From Doryteuthis pealeii (taxonomy: Eukaryota; Mollusca; Cephalopoda; Myopsida; Loliginidae), in NCBI GenBank assembly GCA_023376005.1, contig CM042141.1:99037597-99101596 (forward strand): DNA of 64,000 nucleotides, read 5' to 3'. Position numbers and translations under genes: made by a program. Position 1 is the first letter of the stretch. Each line of letters opens with the position of its first letter. The notes beneath the pieces are model-generated. The model saw only the letters and a list, made by a program, of their open reading frames with translations. It ran no database searches and was not told where the DNA came from. This document shows, in pieces, positions 31,123-42,529 of this stretch.

Positions 31123-32150
31123 TCAGGGAACATTCCTCCAAGTCCTCAAGAACAATTGAACACAGGTCCTGATTTTTGTGGTCACCTGTTCGGTGTTCTT
31201 TATGACTGGCCTATGGGGGATCCACTTAATTTGCTGAAATCCTCCGGTCCTACGTCCAACCTTTCGATGATTCCCTCCTTTTCTTGCTGGTAGATAAGAC
31301 TTCATTATACTCTTTGTCCAGCTTTTCTTTCTCCAGTGAGTTCATTGTCCTGTCAAGCACTTTAAGAGCCACCTGGTAATTTGATGGCACTTCTATGGAC
31401 TCTGTCTCGTACCACGGAAGGTTGACATAGTAGGAGTTATTTTTGAACTCAATAGAATTCTTGAATTCTTCTATTTTTTTCTTGTCGAAGTCACGACATC
31501 AATATCTGTTATCCCCTGGACAGCTGAATCCATGTGAACATGTTCTGTAAGTCTGAGTCGACTTGGGAAAGGTCGAGGATTTCTTCGATTTTCTCGGTTT
31601 CACTACTCAGGGCTTGCTTCCAATATTTTGTGGGGCAATGAGCATGTTCTGCGATCATTGTAAAGTAATTTAGAAGCGGTTTTGGGTGGCTTATTAGCTA
31701 CAATTTTGTGGTCAATGTGGACTAAATTGAGAGATTTCCGAAAGGGGCAAGTCCTGTAGGCGTTAGCCATGCTTTCCCTCTAAGGCAATTCACAACCTTT
31801 AAGTCTTCCAAGTGTTTCGATGACGTCCACACCTATCAACCCTGATATCCTAACCTTAGTATCGTTTTTATTGCTGAATAGTGCTAGTTTTTGGTTGCGC
31901 TTTTCAGATTTTCCTGGATGGATTTCAGGTGTGGCATCTTCGTAGGGGATAAAATGCTTCGTCTACAGTATGGGACGAGTTACTTCCCTTCCACCGGTCA
32001 GACAACTTTTACTTGCATAGTTTTAAACTTTTTCTGGAACAACTATTGTAGGTGTTTAAGGCAGTTCCACCTCTTTGATTTGTTTCTTTGTTGGGTCTCA
32101 ACCACTTGACTATATTATCCAGAAGTAGGACCTCTGACTCCCTGTGTCAA
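31123..32150 (-). pseudogene. BEL/Pao protease and linker, left arm
   Basis: The minus-strand counterpart of the DTGS protease lies near 32,145-32,130. The LIGVDVI-type second protease motif is near 31,830. An LPWYE segment and the NYQVALKVLDR segment (about 31,430-31,340) follow. Frames are interrupted by small indels relative to the right arm. Confidence 0.7.
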
Positions 32151-33540
32151 GTAAACAATTTATGTGGTTCTCCTTTCTCCTTTCCTTTGGTAAGGGTAAT
32201 AGGGACCACTGGCAGAAGATATTTTTCACAACCTTGTATTCCCATGCTGGTATACAAGGTGGTGTTTTTTGTTTATCACATAGCCTGTGATGTTTTCCTT
32301 GATATGCATTTTTGACAGCTGACCGAAGCCCTTTCTTTTTTCCGAAGCAGTCCTCTTCTTTGTGATTTGTTCCTGAGCATTTAGTGCATAGTCCTAATTT
32401 CTCACATTTGTCTTATCCTTTCTTTATATGAAGTATATCCTTGCAAGAATTCAGGTTGTGACCATTTGTTTTAACACAGCCTGCAATACTTCTGGGAAAA
32501 TGTTGAGAAATTTTGCAGTGCTGCCGCTTTCCTCATTTAAATCCTCTTTGTTCCTGGAATGATGTTTTGGTTTGTTCCAGCTTCTTCTGTCATAATGAGT
32601 GACTTTCTTTGTTTTCTGTAGGGTATCTTGACATCAACAACGATCTTATAGATCGTTGTAGTGCACGAAAATGTCGTCAGAGTCGGATTAGTTTTGACCA
32701 GCCTTTAAGGTGATTTCCCTTTTAGTGGTGGGGGAAGTTTTTTCGAAAATTATGTGAGTCATAATTTTGTTACCTTCACTGGGTTGTTTAAAGAAATCCA
32801 GCTCGTATGCCCCTTAAGTTCCGAAAAGGTCAGCCCGATTTCTGCCAAGAATTGGCGTATCTTGACATATTCCGGTCGTATTTTGGGTTTGTATGAAATT
32901 ATTTGACTGAATATCTCAATTTTATTATAAGGTTCATTCAAAAAATTTCCTTCTTAAGCAGGTCAATAGCAACGTTGAATGTTGCCTTCTTCTAAGGTTA
33001 AATGAGAACCAATTGTAGTGCATAGTCTTAAGATAACCCTTTAATAAGTTTAATTTAATTTTATCCGACTCTACATGCATTACACAGTTCTGGAACTGAG
33101 CTAGAAAGTTTTTAAATTCAAACTTAGTGGGTTTTACCCCACTGAATTTTACGCACTCCATTTAGGAAACATCATCATTGACTGGTCTCGGGGGCCCTTG
33201 CGTCCGCCGTCGTTGGGGGCGGTTATCTTCTTCTTTGAGGGACTGTTCTAAATCCCCTATTCTAGCCCATGTTCTTATACGGAGCTTGTCGCTTTTCCAC
33301 AATTGCTCCTTTAGTTCACTTTTTCCGGCATCCGCTGGGGTCTTCAAACTAATCTGTTTCATTTTTGCATATATCTCCTTGATCTTGCCGAATTCGGATC
33401 TTAGAGAATCCTTTTCCTCCGAAGGGCACAAACTATTCAAAGGTGTTCCTCTAGCATTTCAATTTTTCTCAAGAATCTCCTCTATCGATTCTTTGGCTTC
33501 GATATGAGGTTTCATCCCTTTCATGCTTTCTAATCGGAAG
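32151..33540 (-). pseudogene. BEL/Pao gag, left arm
   Basis: On the minus strand: an N-terminal charged, coiled-coil-like segment (33,529-33,162), the DUF1759-like capsid region with KFSGVKPTKFEFKNFLAQFQ (33,150-33,090), and two degraded CCHC zinc knuckles (about 32,485-32,345). Relative to the right arm there are indels, for example CCTAAATGG here against CCTAAAATGG there at the start of the capsid segment. Confidence 0.75.
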
Positions 33541-34960
33541 TCATGTTGGGATATTTATTTACTTTTTTCTTTTATTTCAATAATACTTGTCCCGTTTAGT
33601 TAGTGTCCCTTTCTCTGTAGTAGCAGTAGCGTAGCCGTGGCAATGGCAGTGGCAGTGGGAGAAAGCCCTTCTGTCCGTCGATGACGTCAGCTGAGGGGTT
33701 GGCCTATGCTGTTTTACGGCGCGAAATTTGTTTAATGAAGAAAGGACGTCGGACATTTGTTTTCTTTTCTTTTTCTCTGCCTACTTGTTGAAAAAAAAAT
33801 TTTTTTTCTTTCTTTTTTCTTTCTCTTTTTCAGGCACAAAGGGTTTTTGTTTTTTTTTTTTTTTTTTTAGGTTTCAAACGTTTTTGGTTTTTTTCTTTCT
33901 AGGCAGACGTATCAAAATTGTTTCCGGACAGAAAATATTTGATTCAACAGTTCGTGTATTTTTTTTTTTTTTAACATAAAAAAATTCAAGACTATTTTTG
34001 GTATAGCTTTTTTTTGTTTTTTTAGAATAACATTCAAAGAAAATTTTTTTTTTCTTTTCAAATTTTCAGGCACAAAGGGAGTTGTAGTTTCAAAGTTTGA
34101 GACATATTAATTTTTTTTTTTTTTTTCAAAAACGTTTTTTGTTAGCGAACGTATTAATTTGTTTTCCGAACAGACAAGGTTTTAATTATGTTTCTCAATG
34201 CTGACAATTTTGGGTTAAATCTTTTTTTTGTTAGTTTTTCCCTGACACAAAAGGGTTTTGTTTTTACACTATGCTTGAAACAATATTAAAAATTTGTTTT
34301 TTTAACAAATTTGAGACAATATTAAAAATTTGTTTTTTAAACAAAGTTTAAGACAATATTAAAAAATTTGTTTTTTAAACAAAGTTTAAGACAATATTAA
34401 AATTTGTTTTTGGGTTCGCTTTCCGAACAAGAGTATTTTAAAGGGCTCTTTAGTAAACTCTAAAATGTTCTTTTTTTTTTTTTTTCGTCTAGACTGTTTC
34501 GTCTTTCCTTTTAGGGATTATTCGCTCAGTAATACTTTTTTTGCAGTATTTGAAGAAATTCCTCTGGCAAAGTAACAGAAATACTGGGGTGAATTAGTAT
34601 CTCAGTCGTAAAGGAAGGAGACAGGGCAAATTATGAAAGTTTATAATTTGGGTTAACAGTTTTATTTGAGGGTTAGTTATTAAAGTGTGTGTATAATTCT
34701 TGTGCAAGTGTCTTTAAGTGTTTGCCAGAGAATTTCTACTGGCGGGATATATAAAAGTTTATATAAAGGTAATACAAGAGATTTGTGTGCACTTATCTTG
34801 TTGTCTCGGTGTTGTCTGCTTGTTGGAGTTGACGTCTTTCTTTAGCGTGCCGACCACGTCTTCCTGCTAGTGCCTGCAGTATTGGTTCTGCTGATTCAGG
34901 GTTCTATCCTCAGGCCCTATTGTCCGGACTTCCGGGTGGGCAGATAACCAATTTCCAACA
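33541..34960 (-). mobile_element. BEL/Pao 5' LTR and leader, left arm
   Basis: Reversed, it starts TGTTGGAAATTGGTTATCTG at 34,960, the likely 5' end. The LTR 3' end could not be fixed because no second LTR copy is present. The leader next to gag is dominated by poly-T/poly-A tracts and three to four tandem units of about 45 bp around AAACTTTGTTTAAAAAACAA (about 34,275-34,415). Confidence 0.6.
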
Positions 34961-35101
34961 ATATGTGTGTGTGTATGTGTGTGTGTGTGTGTGTTTAGGC
35001 AGCAGATTCTAATGTAGACAATTTTATTGAACATAACAGGTGTTTGTTTTTTTTATTCAGCTTTCTTGGCGAGGATCTCCCAACTGTGGTTGTAGGCAGT
35101 C

Positions 35102-35111
35102 TATATATATA

Positions 35112-35145
<34 letters not shown>
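35102..35145. repeat. (TA)n microsatellite
   Basis: Mirrored by 51,697-51,741, which differs in length. Confidence 0.9.
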
Positions 35146-35152
<7 letters not shown>

Positions 35153-35219
35153 AGATCCAATGAGAGAAAAGTAAATATTTTATAATAAAAAAGGTCTACA
35201 CAGCAGTTGAAATTTTTTC

Positions 35220-35290
35220 TTCTATTTATTTCAGTAGGCGTGACACGTGTTCTAGAGTTCTTTAAAATCTTCTTCAAAGTGTATATTTCA
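35220..35290 (-). ncRNA. decayed hammerhead-like motif (left arm)
   Basis: On the minus strand, ACACGTGTC with its palindromic short stem III and GUC-type cleavage triplet is intact. The core is degraded to CTTTGAAGAAG and TAGAAC. Mirrored at 51,555-51,615. Confidence 0.3.
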
Positions 35291-35589
35291 ACACCAAGTT
35301 ATTATTTTAAGCATGTTTGATTGAAGATCATGGGGTACTTCTTTTTTATTATCTTTTTCTGCTTACGATCCAGCAGGGAGGGTTGAAGTATAGCACCCTA
35401 CTACATAGACTTGTACTCCCCTCCCAAAAACAATACCTACAAAAAATCCCTTACAAAATGATCATGGATGTGATTGAAAACAATTGGTAGAAAAATATCT
35501 CCACTTGGTACCCTGACATAAGGAAAGGTAGCACAAATGATCATCAAGAAGAAATATTCAGTAGTCTTCAATCAAACTACTTGAATTTA

Positions 35590-35596
35590 TACATAT

Positions 35597-35632
<36 letters not shown>
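35590..35632. repeat. (TA)n microsatellite
   Basis: Mirrored by 51,210-51,246. Confidence 0.9.
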
Positions 35633-35634
<2 letters not shown>

Positions 35635-35664
35635 TTTGAAAAAACAAGTGTTTCCAAAATAGGA

Positions 35665-35730
35665 TGAATTTATTTATCGACGCTTAAACATTTCAGTTCT
35701 TTAAACCTACATCAGGATGTATTATGGGGT
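35665..35730 (-). ncRNA. hammerhead-like motif near PLE fragment (left arm)
   Basis: On the minus strand: ATC-CTGATGT, a GTTTAAAGAAC stem II, GAAA, a longer stem III ending GCGTC and GAT restoring stem I. The last core A is T, so it is probably inactive. It lies 3' of the GIY-YIG fragment on the same strand, as hammerheads do in Penelope-like elements. Confidence 0.45.
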
Positions 35731-36020
35731 GAAGAAAATCGATGGATGTTTTATAGATGACAGGAGATAAAAAATCTTTATAAAATTTTTCTTTTAGTTG
35801 TGTAACTGTATTTGTTTCAGCGTTATATTTTGAAAAACGAGTCGTGATCCGCACACGCGAAGAATGTCATGATGCGTGACGTAACTTGAAGAAATTCATT
35901 CAACAAAAGACAAGGAAAGTATTAATGGGACTGATTTTTATGAGAACAAAGGGAACACAGTTGGAATGATAACTAAATAATTAAATAAAGCCTGGTATTT
36001 TGTAGTTATTTAAAACTATT

Positions 36021-36225
36021 TTAGCTAGAAACGGTGATATGTAAAAAATCATGTCGATTGTTAAGGGAGGGCAAAAGTGAAATTGCACAGGCTTCAAAAA
36101 ATCTGTCGAGTCTTTGTTTGTGAATATGAGCTAATATTGTGGCATCATTGAAACTAAAGTTATGATCAGTTTCAGACATATGTTGGACGAGGGTGTTCTG
36201 AAAATTGCCCAATTTAATATCACGT
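36021..36225 (-). pseudogene. GIY-YIG endonuclease fragment, Penelope-like (left arm)
   Basis: The minus-strand ORF reads MGNFQNTLVQHMSETDHNFS, then FNDATILAHI and a RFFEACAI stretch. The order L-x-x-H-x-x-x-T-x-H-x-F...A-I-L-A...R-x-x-EA-x-I is the C-terminal part of GIY-YIG endonucleases in Penelope-like retroelements. The catalytic GIY and YIG motifs and the RT are absent, so only the tail remains. Same segment at 50,615-50,859. Confidence 0.55.
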
Positions 36226-36437
36226 TTGGCTCATATAAATATAATATATATATATATATAATATTAGTGTGTGTATGTGTATGTGAGTTAATGATTAAAA
36301 ATGTTTATCTAAATCAAGAAAGTGCTGACCAGTAGGACAGGATACAATTTAAAAAGAAACGTATCTCACCTCATGTGATGTATCAAAAAATATATGAATA
36401 CAGTTAGGAATGAAATCAACTAAATGAGAAATAAATG

Positions 36438-36483
<46 letters not shown>
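36438..36483. repeat. (TA)n microsatellite
   Basis: Mirrored by 50,350-50,393. Confidence 0.95.
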
Positions 36484-36487
<4 letters not shown>

Positions 36488-36899
36488 GAAATTCTGTATG
36501 TCTGTCTATTTGTATATTTGTTTTGAACAACAACCAAGTTCACATCCAGATTAACGTAGAAGGTTTGCGTCCATTCTTACTAACGTCAACTAAAAAGAAT
36601 TTTCAAGATTTGAATTGAAAGTTAAAAAAGTCACTTTTCAGAAAATTAATCCTTCTAGTTAAAAAAAACTAGCTGCATCTTTTGTAAAAAAAACACTTTC
36701 ATTGCTACAGTAAATGGTGGTGGAATATAAAGCCACTTACCAATCTACACTGTCCCAGGATTTATCCCCACTTTAATAAGTGAGTTTAACACAGCACTAG
36801 TGAATAATTATATATGTTGGTAAAATTTACTAATGTAGTTCTTATTAAATGCAACTATTCTTTAAATTTCATTACTGCCAAATGAACCTGGGTTGAAGT

Positions 36900-38410
36900 T
36901 ACATGCAATTAAAAATTGCAAATCCACTTGTTACGTCACAATTTTGAGGCATAAGTCTTCATAGACCTCAACACAAAATTTATTTTCATAAAACTTCATT
37001 TTCCTAAGTTTAAAAAGAGGCTGTTTCCCAAATTCATTGCTAAATATTTGCCAAAATGTTTGTAGTATGAATTATTCTGCAAATCTTTTTTGTGACGTGA
37101 CGTAAACACCCCTACCTAAGAACAATGAAGTGTGTTTTGATACTTATGAAGACCTTGTATCTGTAAAAATTGAAGAAAACAATATAAAAACAATGGTGTA
37201 AGTACCTTTTCATGTGACATTGAAGTGAGGGGCATTTCAAAATGCATGTGATTTCATGTCAATTGGGACAATTCACTTTTGTGGCAAAATTGTGCCTTCA
37301 ACTGACTTGGTTCTTAAAAGAGTAAATGGTACTGATAACTCTTAAGTGCCAAGCCAACTTCCCTATACACAAACACCTAACTCCAGTTGCAGACCGAGAC
37401 AACAACCTTGAGGAAATTGATTATGCCACTTAGAAGTAGGAATATGGGTTTCTTGCCATCTACAAGGAAGAAAAATGGCTAGGAAAAGTCATAGACAAAA
37501 TGGCCAACGAAATCTGTGTAAGGTGTCTGGAGAAGCCATTTAGTGTGAATGGCCCTCAAGATCTAGAAAGGGGGTGGATGCTATCTTCTTTAGGCCGTGT
37601 GTTTTACACCGATGTGAAGTCCACATTAACTCGGGTTGATGCTGAGGACAGAAAAGGACGTAAATGGTTCTGGAAATACTGACAAAACTCATTGTAAAGT
37701 TGTGATGTAGGTAGACTATTTATGAAAAAAAAGTGATTTTTACAGATGAGACTGTCTTACTTCTTTTCAAGTGTTTTCCATATTTCACTTCTATGTGTAG
37801 TGCATAACAGAAAAGTTCTGGGCAAGAACCTTGACAAGGTCCTGCTCAATACACCACAAGTGAATTGCTAAGCAAATCAAGTAATTTTGTTGTCTGGGTT
37901 ATTTGGTCTGGAACTTGATAATCTTTTATGAATACTACTTTAAAAACATTGAGTTGGTTTTTTGACTAATCAATTAATGCTGACAATCGCAAAATTCTGT
38001 ACCCTAAAATTGCACTCTGTTATGTCACGTCACAAAAAAATTACGTCACGTCACATCCATTGCATCTTGGCTGGGGGGTCTTGTGGTCATTATTTTGAAT
38101 TGTTTTTTGTGGCCTAAATAACTTTTGGCTTTCTCTCATGGGTGAAATCACATATTTTGATTAAAGATTGCTCAATTCAGACGGAAAACTGTAAGTACAC
38201 TGAGCTTTGGAAAAAAGCTGTTTTTGTAAATTACGTCACGTCACACTAGAAATCTAGTCTGTAAAATCTACAAGAAAATGCATGAATGATTGTTAGCCAC
38301 CCAAAATGTTCCTGGTGGGGACTTTTATGATTTGAACAACAAATGATAGTTTAATTTGGAAGCCTTCCTAATTTCAAGCTTTTTAAAGTCTTCATGTTAC
38401 GTCACATACA
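36900..38410. repeat. cluster of TGACGTGACGTAA-type motifs
   Basis: TGACGT/ACGTCA motifs recur at about 36,931 (TTACGTCAC), 37,093 (TGACGTGACGTAA), 38,023 (GTCACGTCAC), 38,040 (TTACGTCACGTCAC), 38,232 (same) and 38,398 (TTACGTCAC). TGACGTCA-like sites bind CREB/ATF proteins in animals. Whether these do is unknown. They surround the coding-like segment at 37.3-37.7 kb and are mirrored at 48.4-49.9 kb. Confidence 0.6.
37328..37682 (+). CDS. unidentified coding-like segment (left arm copy)
   Basis: I do not recognise this product. The cleaner mirror copy is open for about 95 codons from DRDNNLEEID to a RKWFWKY C-terminus followed by TGA. Conserved-looking features are WVLAIYKEEKWLGKV (a beta-strand pattern seen in small Tudor/chromo-like or transposon tail domains), ICVRCLEKPF and a final KGRKWFWKY. 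This copy carries small indels (for example around 37,428 and 37,450) that break the frame; the intact tail starts at 37,500. Upstream, about 37,137-37,200 could be another exon, ending in GTAAGT. It may be the last exon of a host gene or a DNA transposon tail. Confidence 0.4.
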
Positions 38411-38449
38411 CATGAAAGAATGGCCGTTTGGTAAAAAAGGGCATCCCAT

Positions 38450-38570
38450 CATGATGGTTAGTAAAGCTAGTCTTGCAGATTCATTACTACTGAATAGTGA
38501 GTTCAATCTTCACTGATGCCCCATACTTGCAACCATGAGTCACACCCTGCCATGGCGAACAGGATGGTTA
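38450..38570 (+). mobile_element. tRNA-derived SINE, family C (left arm)
   Basis: GATGGTTAGTAAAGCTAGTC is the A-box side and GTGAGTTCAATCTTCACTG contains the B box. Mirrored at 48,245-48,395 on the minus strand. Confidence 0.7.
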
Positions 38571-38839
38571 AATATCTACTATATTCATCTATTTAATTGA
38601 AGACGTCCGCTGACAGCACGGATTAGAACTTGTTATTCAGTAACTTGTTAACCCTTAGGATGCTCGATAGAGATAAATATTATGAACGTGTGATGAACGA
38701 GCTTACTTACCGCCGGCGAAACACATCTGCTTAGCTTGTTCAGGTTTTGCATAAACTAAGCTAAAGAAGCATAGTCGCATTGACGAGCAGATTTATAAGG
38801 TGTGGTCTCATTCTGTCTAGTTTGTGGCGTGAGTATAAG

Positions 38840-38890
38840 CGTCGCCCATGCAAATATTGGCCAACAGTATAAAAGGAGCTCATTTCTTTG
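38840..38890 (+). promoter_or_regulatory. octamer/CCAAT/TATA promoter-like cluster (left arm)
   Basis: ATGCAAAT (38,848-38,855) abuts ATTGG (reversed CCAAT, 38,854-38,858). TATAAAAG follows at 38,869-38,876, about 13 bp after. The grouping looks like a pol II core promoter. AATAAA occurs about 350 bp downstream (39,228), so it could be the U3/R of an old LTR. LTR ends were not found. Mirror copy near 47,950-48,000. Confidence 0.4.
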
Positions 38891-39389
38891 AAAGAGGGCA
38901 GCAATCTAAGCACCGAAGAAAGACTGTGAAGCATGAAGTTACTGCTACTAGAAGACACAGAATGTATGTGATAAACGTTACAATGATTCTAGATCTTGAT
39001 CATTTATAATTTTTTTCTTATTTTTATAAATTTTATATTTTTCATTGCAATATATCCTAGTTGTCATTTAATATCAAATTAGAAATGTTAACCAGACAAA
39101 CGCCTGGATGTGTAATGATTGCATAGTTTTCAATTCATCTTAATTTATTCAACAACAGAACTTAGAGTTTAGTTATTATTGTATCAGTTTTGAGGTTTGT
39201 GAGAAGCTAAAAATCAGTTCTTTCTTTTAATAAAAGTATTCACATGTTATGAGTTGAGTGTTTTTCTTTTGTCTAAAATATCTTGAACATCTGTTAAAGT
39301 TTCACTGACTAAAGATTGGATTCAAATGATAACACCTGTTTTTATTATGTATTATTATAATTTAGTACATACTACATACATACATAAAA

Positions 39390-39632
39390 AGTAGCCAGAG
39401 TGGCCTATTATTGATATCAGCCAGACATGAGGGAGTCTATCCCTTTTCACTAGCGTTAGACCAAGAAAATTGTTTTTGCGTCTGATGTGGAGTGCCACAC
39501 CTACCATCAAGCTCCCACTTTACCACAAGAGATCCAAGCCATGTACTCATGCGCTGAGTTGGCAAGGGCCAGTACCTGGAAACTTGTGGTCCCAGATGGA
39601 TCTCAACCGACTGAGCTAAACAGCCTATACAT
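39390..39632 (-). mobile_element. tRNA-Lys-like SINE (left arm)
   Basis: On the minus strand, TTTAGCTCAGTCGGTTGAGA is an excellent tRNA A-box/D-arm. The rest of the tRNA head (GGACCACAAGTTTCCAGG) is degraded. Better preserved in the right arm at 47,187. Confidence 0.75.
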
Positions 39633-39654
39633 ACATACATAATATATATATATA

Positions 39655-41105
39655 TACTAGCAAAAGTACCCGGTCTATGACAGACAAAATATTTTTAGGA
39701 ACACAAGGGGGTATTCCTAAAATGAATTTTTATAAAATCACTGAAAATTTTGGTATTACAGTGTTTGTTTATTTTAGGGAATTTTTTTTTCTTTTTGTTA
39801 ACATTGAACATATTTTTTTTAAATATAATCCTAATTTTTGAGTGTTTTAAAAACAATTTCATGTCATAATATTGACATTTTTTAGCGAGAATTCAGAATT
39901 CATGGTTTTTTTACTAAAAAATCCTGTATAGAAACTTATAAAAATCTTCTGATATAATTATTCAGACTATTATAGTTATAGAAAAAAAATCAAAAATTTT
40001 TTTTTATCTGTTCATTTTTTCAGATTTCATAAAAATGAAATAGGGGTGGGAGACCTTGTAAAAAATATTTCCCGAAATATATTCTATAGAAAAATATTTC
40101 AAACATATCTTCATCAACAGATTGAATAATTACCACAAATTTCAGTAATTATTCAGTTAGCAATTTGAAATAATAATAGTATGTGTTTTTTTTTTATATA
40201 CCCTTTTTTTTTTTTTTTAATGCTAAGAATTTGTGAATTGTTTTTTTACATGGAGAATAATATTTTAAAAAGTAACTTGAGAATGTTTTGAAGGATTTTT
40301 CTAGAACTTTTCGTACCTAAGACGATTTTTAAATTCAGTTTGAATTGCTTGTTGAGTTAGAAATAAAATGTAACATTGTAATTTCTTTCTTTTTTGAGTC
40401 TTAAAACAAAAGTTACAAAGAATTATGATAACTAAAAAATTGTCATTATTTGTAGGTGAAATATTTTTGTGTATTAATTCAAATTTCTTTATTTTATGAA
40501 TATTTTTTTTCAAAAAATTTTGAGTTTCACTGATTAAAAATGGATATATTTAATTATGTTTCATTCCAAGAAATATGAAAATAATTGTATGTTGGTATCC
40601 ACTTTTTTTTTATATCCCTTTTATTTTAATCGCTTGAAGATTTTTTCTAAAACTTTTTCGTACGTAAGACAAATTTAAATTCAGTTTTTGTAATTATTTC
40701 TTTATTTGAGCCCTAAACAAAAGTAACCAAAAGGTTTTAAATTTTTCTTTTGTACATTTAAAAAGATACACTTGGTTGAAAAGTTGATTTTTTTAGTTCT
40801 CAAAAAAAAAAAAAAATTACAGTTCGTACTAAATTACAAAAACAATTGCATTCAACAATGTTGATTATTAGTAGAAATAGAGCGGACATTTGTAATGACT
40901 GTTGATAAAGGCAGCAGGCAAGCTCCTGCTGATACACCAGCAGCAGAGCAGCTTATCCCTTAATCATAAAAAAACAATAACCAAATTTGGTATGTTTCTT
41001 AGTTTAGAAGGATATGAATCTGTAGCAGATTTCGAATCTGAGTGACTCCTCTTTTCGGAGTTATAGGTCGACATGTACATACCAAACTTTCTTTTATATA
41101 TATAA
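39655..41105. other. AT-rich repeat-like block, nothing coding
   Basis: Begins TACTAGCAAAAGTACCCGG, a start that looks like the end of a dispersed repeat, then 1.4 kb of AT-rich DNA with paired TTTAGAACTTTTCGTAC-type blocks (40,300 and 40,645). Near 40,900-40,965 is GCAGGCAAGCTCCTGCTGAT followed by CAGCAGCAGAGCAGC, which can form a hairpin. Mirrored at 45,690-47,155. Confidence 0.4.
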
Positions 41106-41124
41106 GATATATACATAGTGTTAT

Positions 41125-41325
41125 TCAATAAAATAAATGATGGTATTTTTATAATGTATGATGATGATGACTTCAATAAAATAAATGAGGGTATTTTTAT
41201 ATGTATGATGATGATGACTTCAATAAAATAAATGAGGGTATTTTTATATGTATGATGATGATGACTTCAATAAAAAAATGGGGTATTTTTTATGTATGAT
41301 GATGATGATGATGTATGACTGATGT
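41125..41325. repeat. 47-bp tandem repeat, ~4 units (left arm)
   Basis: The unit is ATGTATGATGATGATGACTT followed by CAATAAAATAAATGAGGGTA and TTTTTAT. The mirror array is 45,480-45,685. Confidence 0.9.
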
Positions 41326-41394
41326 AAGTACTTCATGCTACATAATGAATAGGCAGTATAGCCTATCATTTTTAGCAGTGATTGGTTGATTGGT

Positions 41395-42240
41395 TTTGTG
41401 GCACATCAACCCTTTTTGGGTCATTTTAATGCCGAAATCAAGTCATTTGTTTTTATAAGAAGGATTCAGATTTTCTTACAGTTATGAATCAGTAAAGAAT
41501 ATCCTACGACTTTGAGAATAAGAGTCATCAACATATTATTTGAACAATTGAAGAGGTTTAGTGGTTTGAACATTTATTTTAAAAGGTGTTTTTTCGATTC
41601 CCATCCAGATAAGAGTAAGTTTCAGACATTTGATTCTTTTTATTTTTTTTTATTTTTTATTACTGAACAGTTAAGGCACAAATATTAAGTCTTCAACTAG
41701 CTGTCATCGGTCATATTTTTTAGTCTTTCACTCACCCCAACTATTAAGATGTGAAATTTATTTTTGGATTTTTGACTTAACTTAACTGTTTAGTAAAATA
41801 AATAAAACAAAACAAAAATAAATAAAATAAATAAAGCAAATGAAGCAAAACTTACTCTTCTGGATAGTTAATGTAAGTATTTTATTTCACACCCACATTA
41901 CCCATTCATACTGTTAAAAGGGAGGATGCCCCAGTGTGCCCAACATGCAAAGTACACTTACAACCAAGCATATCTTTTCTAAATTGTAACAGACTTAAAC
42001 ATATCCACGCCAATTACTATCAAGCAAGAAACCTGAGGGACATCTTTAAGAATACAAACCCTGAAACATTTTAAATTTTATAAAAAAAAAAGCAACCTTT
42101 TCAGCAAGATATAACAGACATAACCGAAATCTCCATGGAACCAACTACTTTAAAGACTGAATCCAAAATAACCTTTTTGGCATTAAATGACCCACAGAGG
42201 TTGATATGCCATTAAACAAAAGTCAAACTCAAACTATTAT
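41395..42240 (+). pseudogene. LINE RNase H/3' remnant (left arm)
   Basis: About 41,920-42,110 encodes the degraded counterpart of the ORF in the right arm (44,662-44,949 minus). Its CPTCKVQLTTKHIFLNCNRL and NILNFIKK blocks match the C-terminal region following RNase H in jockey/I-type LINEs. It is flanked by TTGG-SINE-like ends: GGCACATCAACCCTTTTTGG at 41,401 and GGCATTAAATGACCC at 42,180. Confidence 0.55.
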
Positions 42241-42296
42241 TGTTTCTATAGTTTTAAGCGAAAAAAAAAAAGAAATAAAAGACATTTTCATCATTT

Positions 42297-42500
42297 ATCA
42301 ATGGTTCTCAACCGGGGGGCATATGCCCCCTATGTCCATATAACATTTTTGGGTCCAGGCAAGCAAAACATATTTAATTATAAAAATACAATAGACTTGT
42401 AAACATCGAATGACTATGGGGGAGGGAGGGGGGTCCACCAGAGTAAGATAGAATCAAAGTTGTCTATAGGAAAAAAAAAAAAGGTGAGAACCACTAAATT
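42297..42500. mobile_element. hAT-like MITE (left arm)
   Basis: AATGGTTCTCAACCGGGG at 42,299 and AAGGTGAGAACCACT at about 42,481-42,495 are near-perfect terminal inverted repeats of the GTGGTTCTCAACC type seen on many hAT transposons. The 200-bp interior is non-coding. Mirrored at 44,281-44,488. Confidence 0.75.
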
Positions 42501-42529
42501 TACATTATTCTCTTCCAAGCCATAGCTGT

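Noticed and set aside
33178..33507. 109-codon plus-strand ORF
   Set aside because: Antisense of BEL/Pao gag; the same shadow occurs at 53,350-53,670 on the minus strand.
38761..38958. serine-rich minus-strand ORF
   Set aside because: It overlaps the promoter-like region in antisense and is not preserved in the mirror copy's frame.
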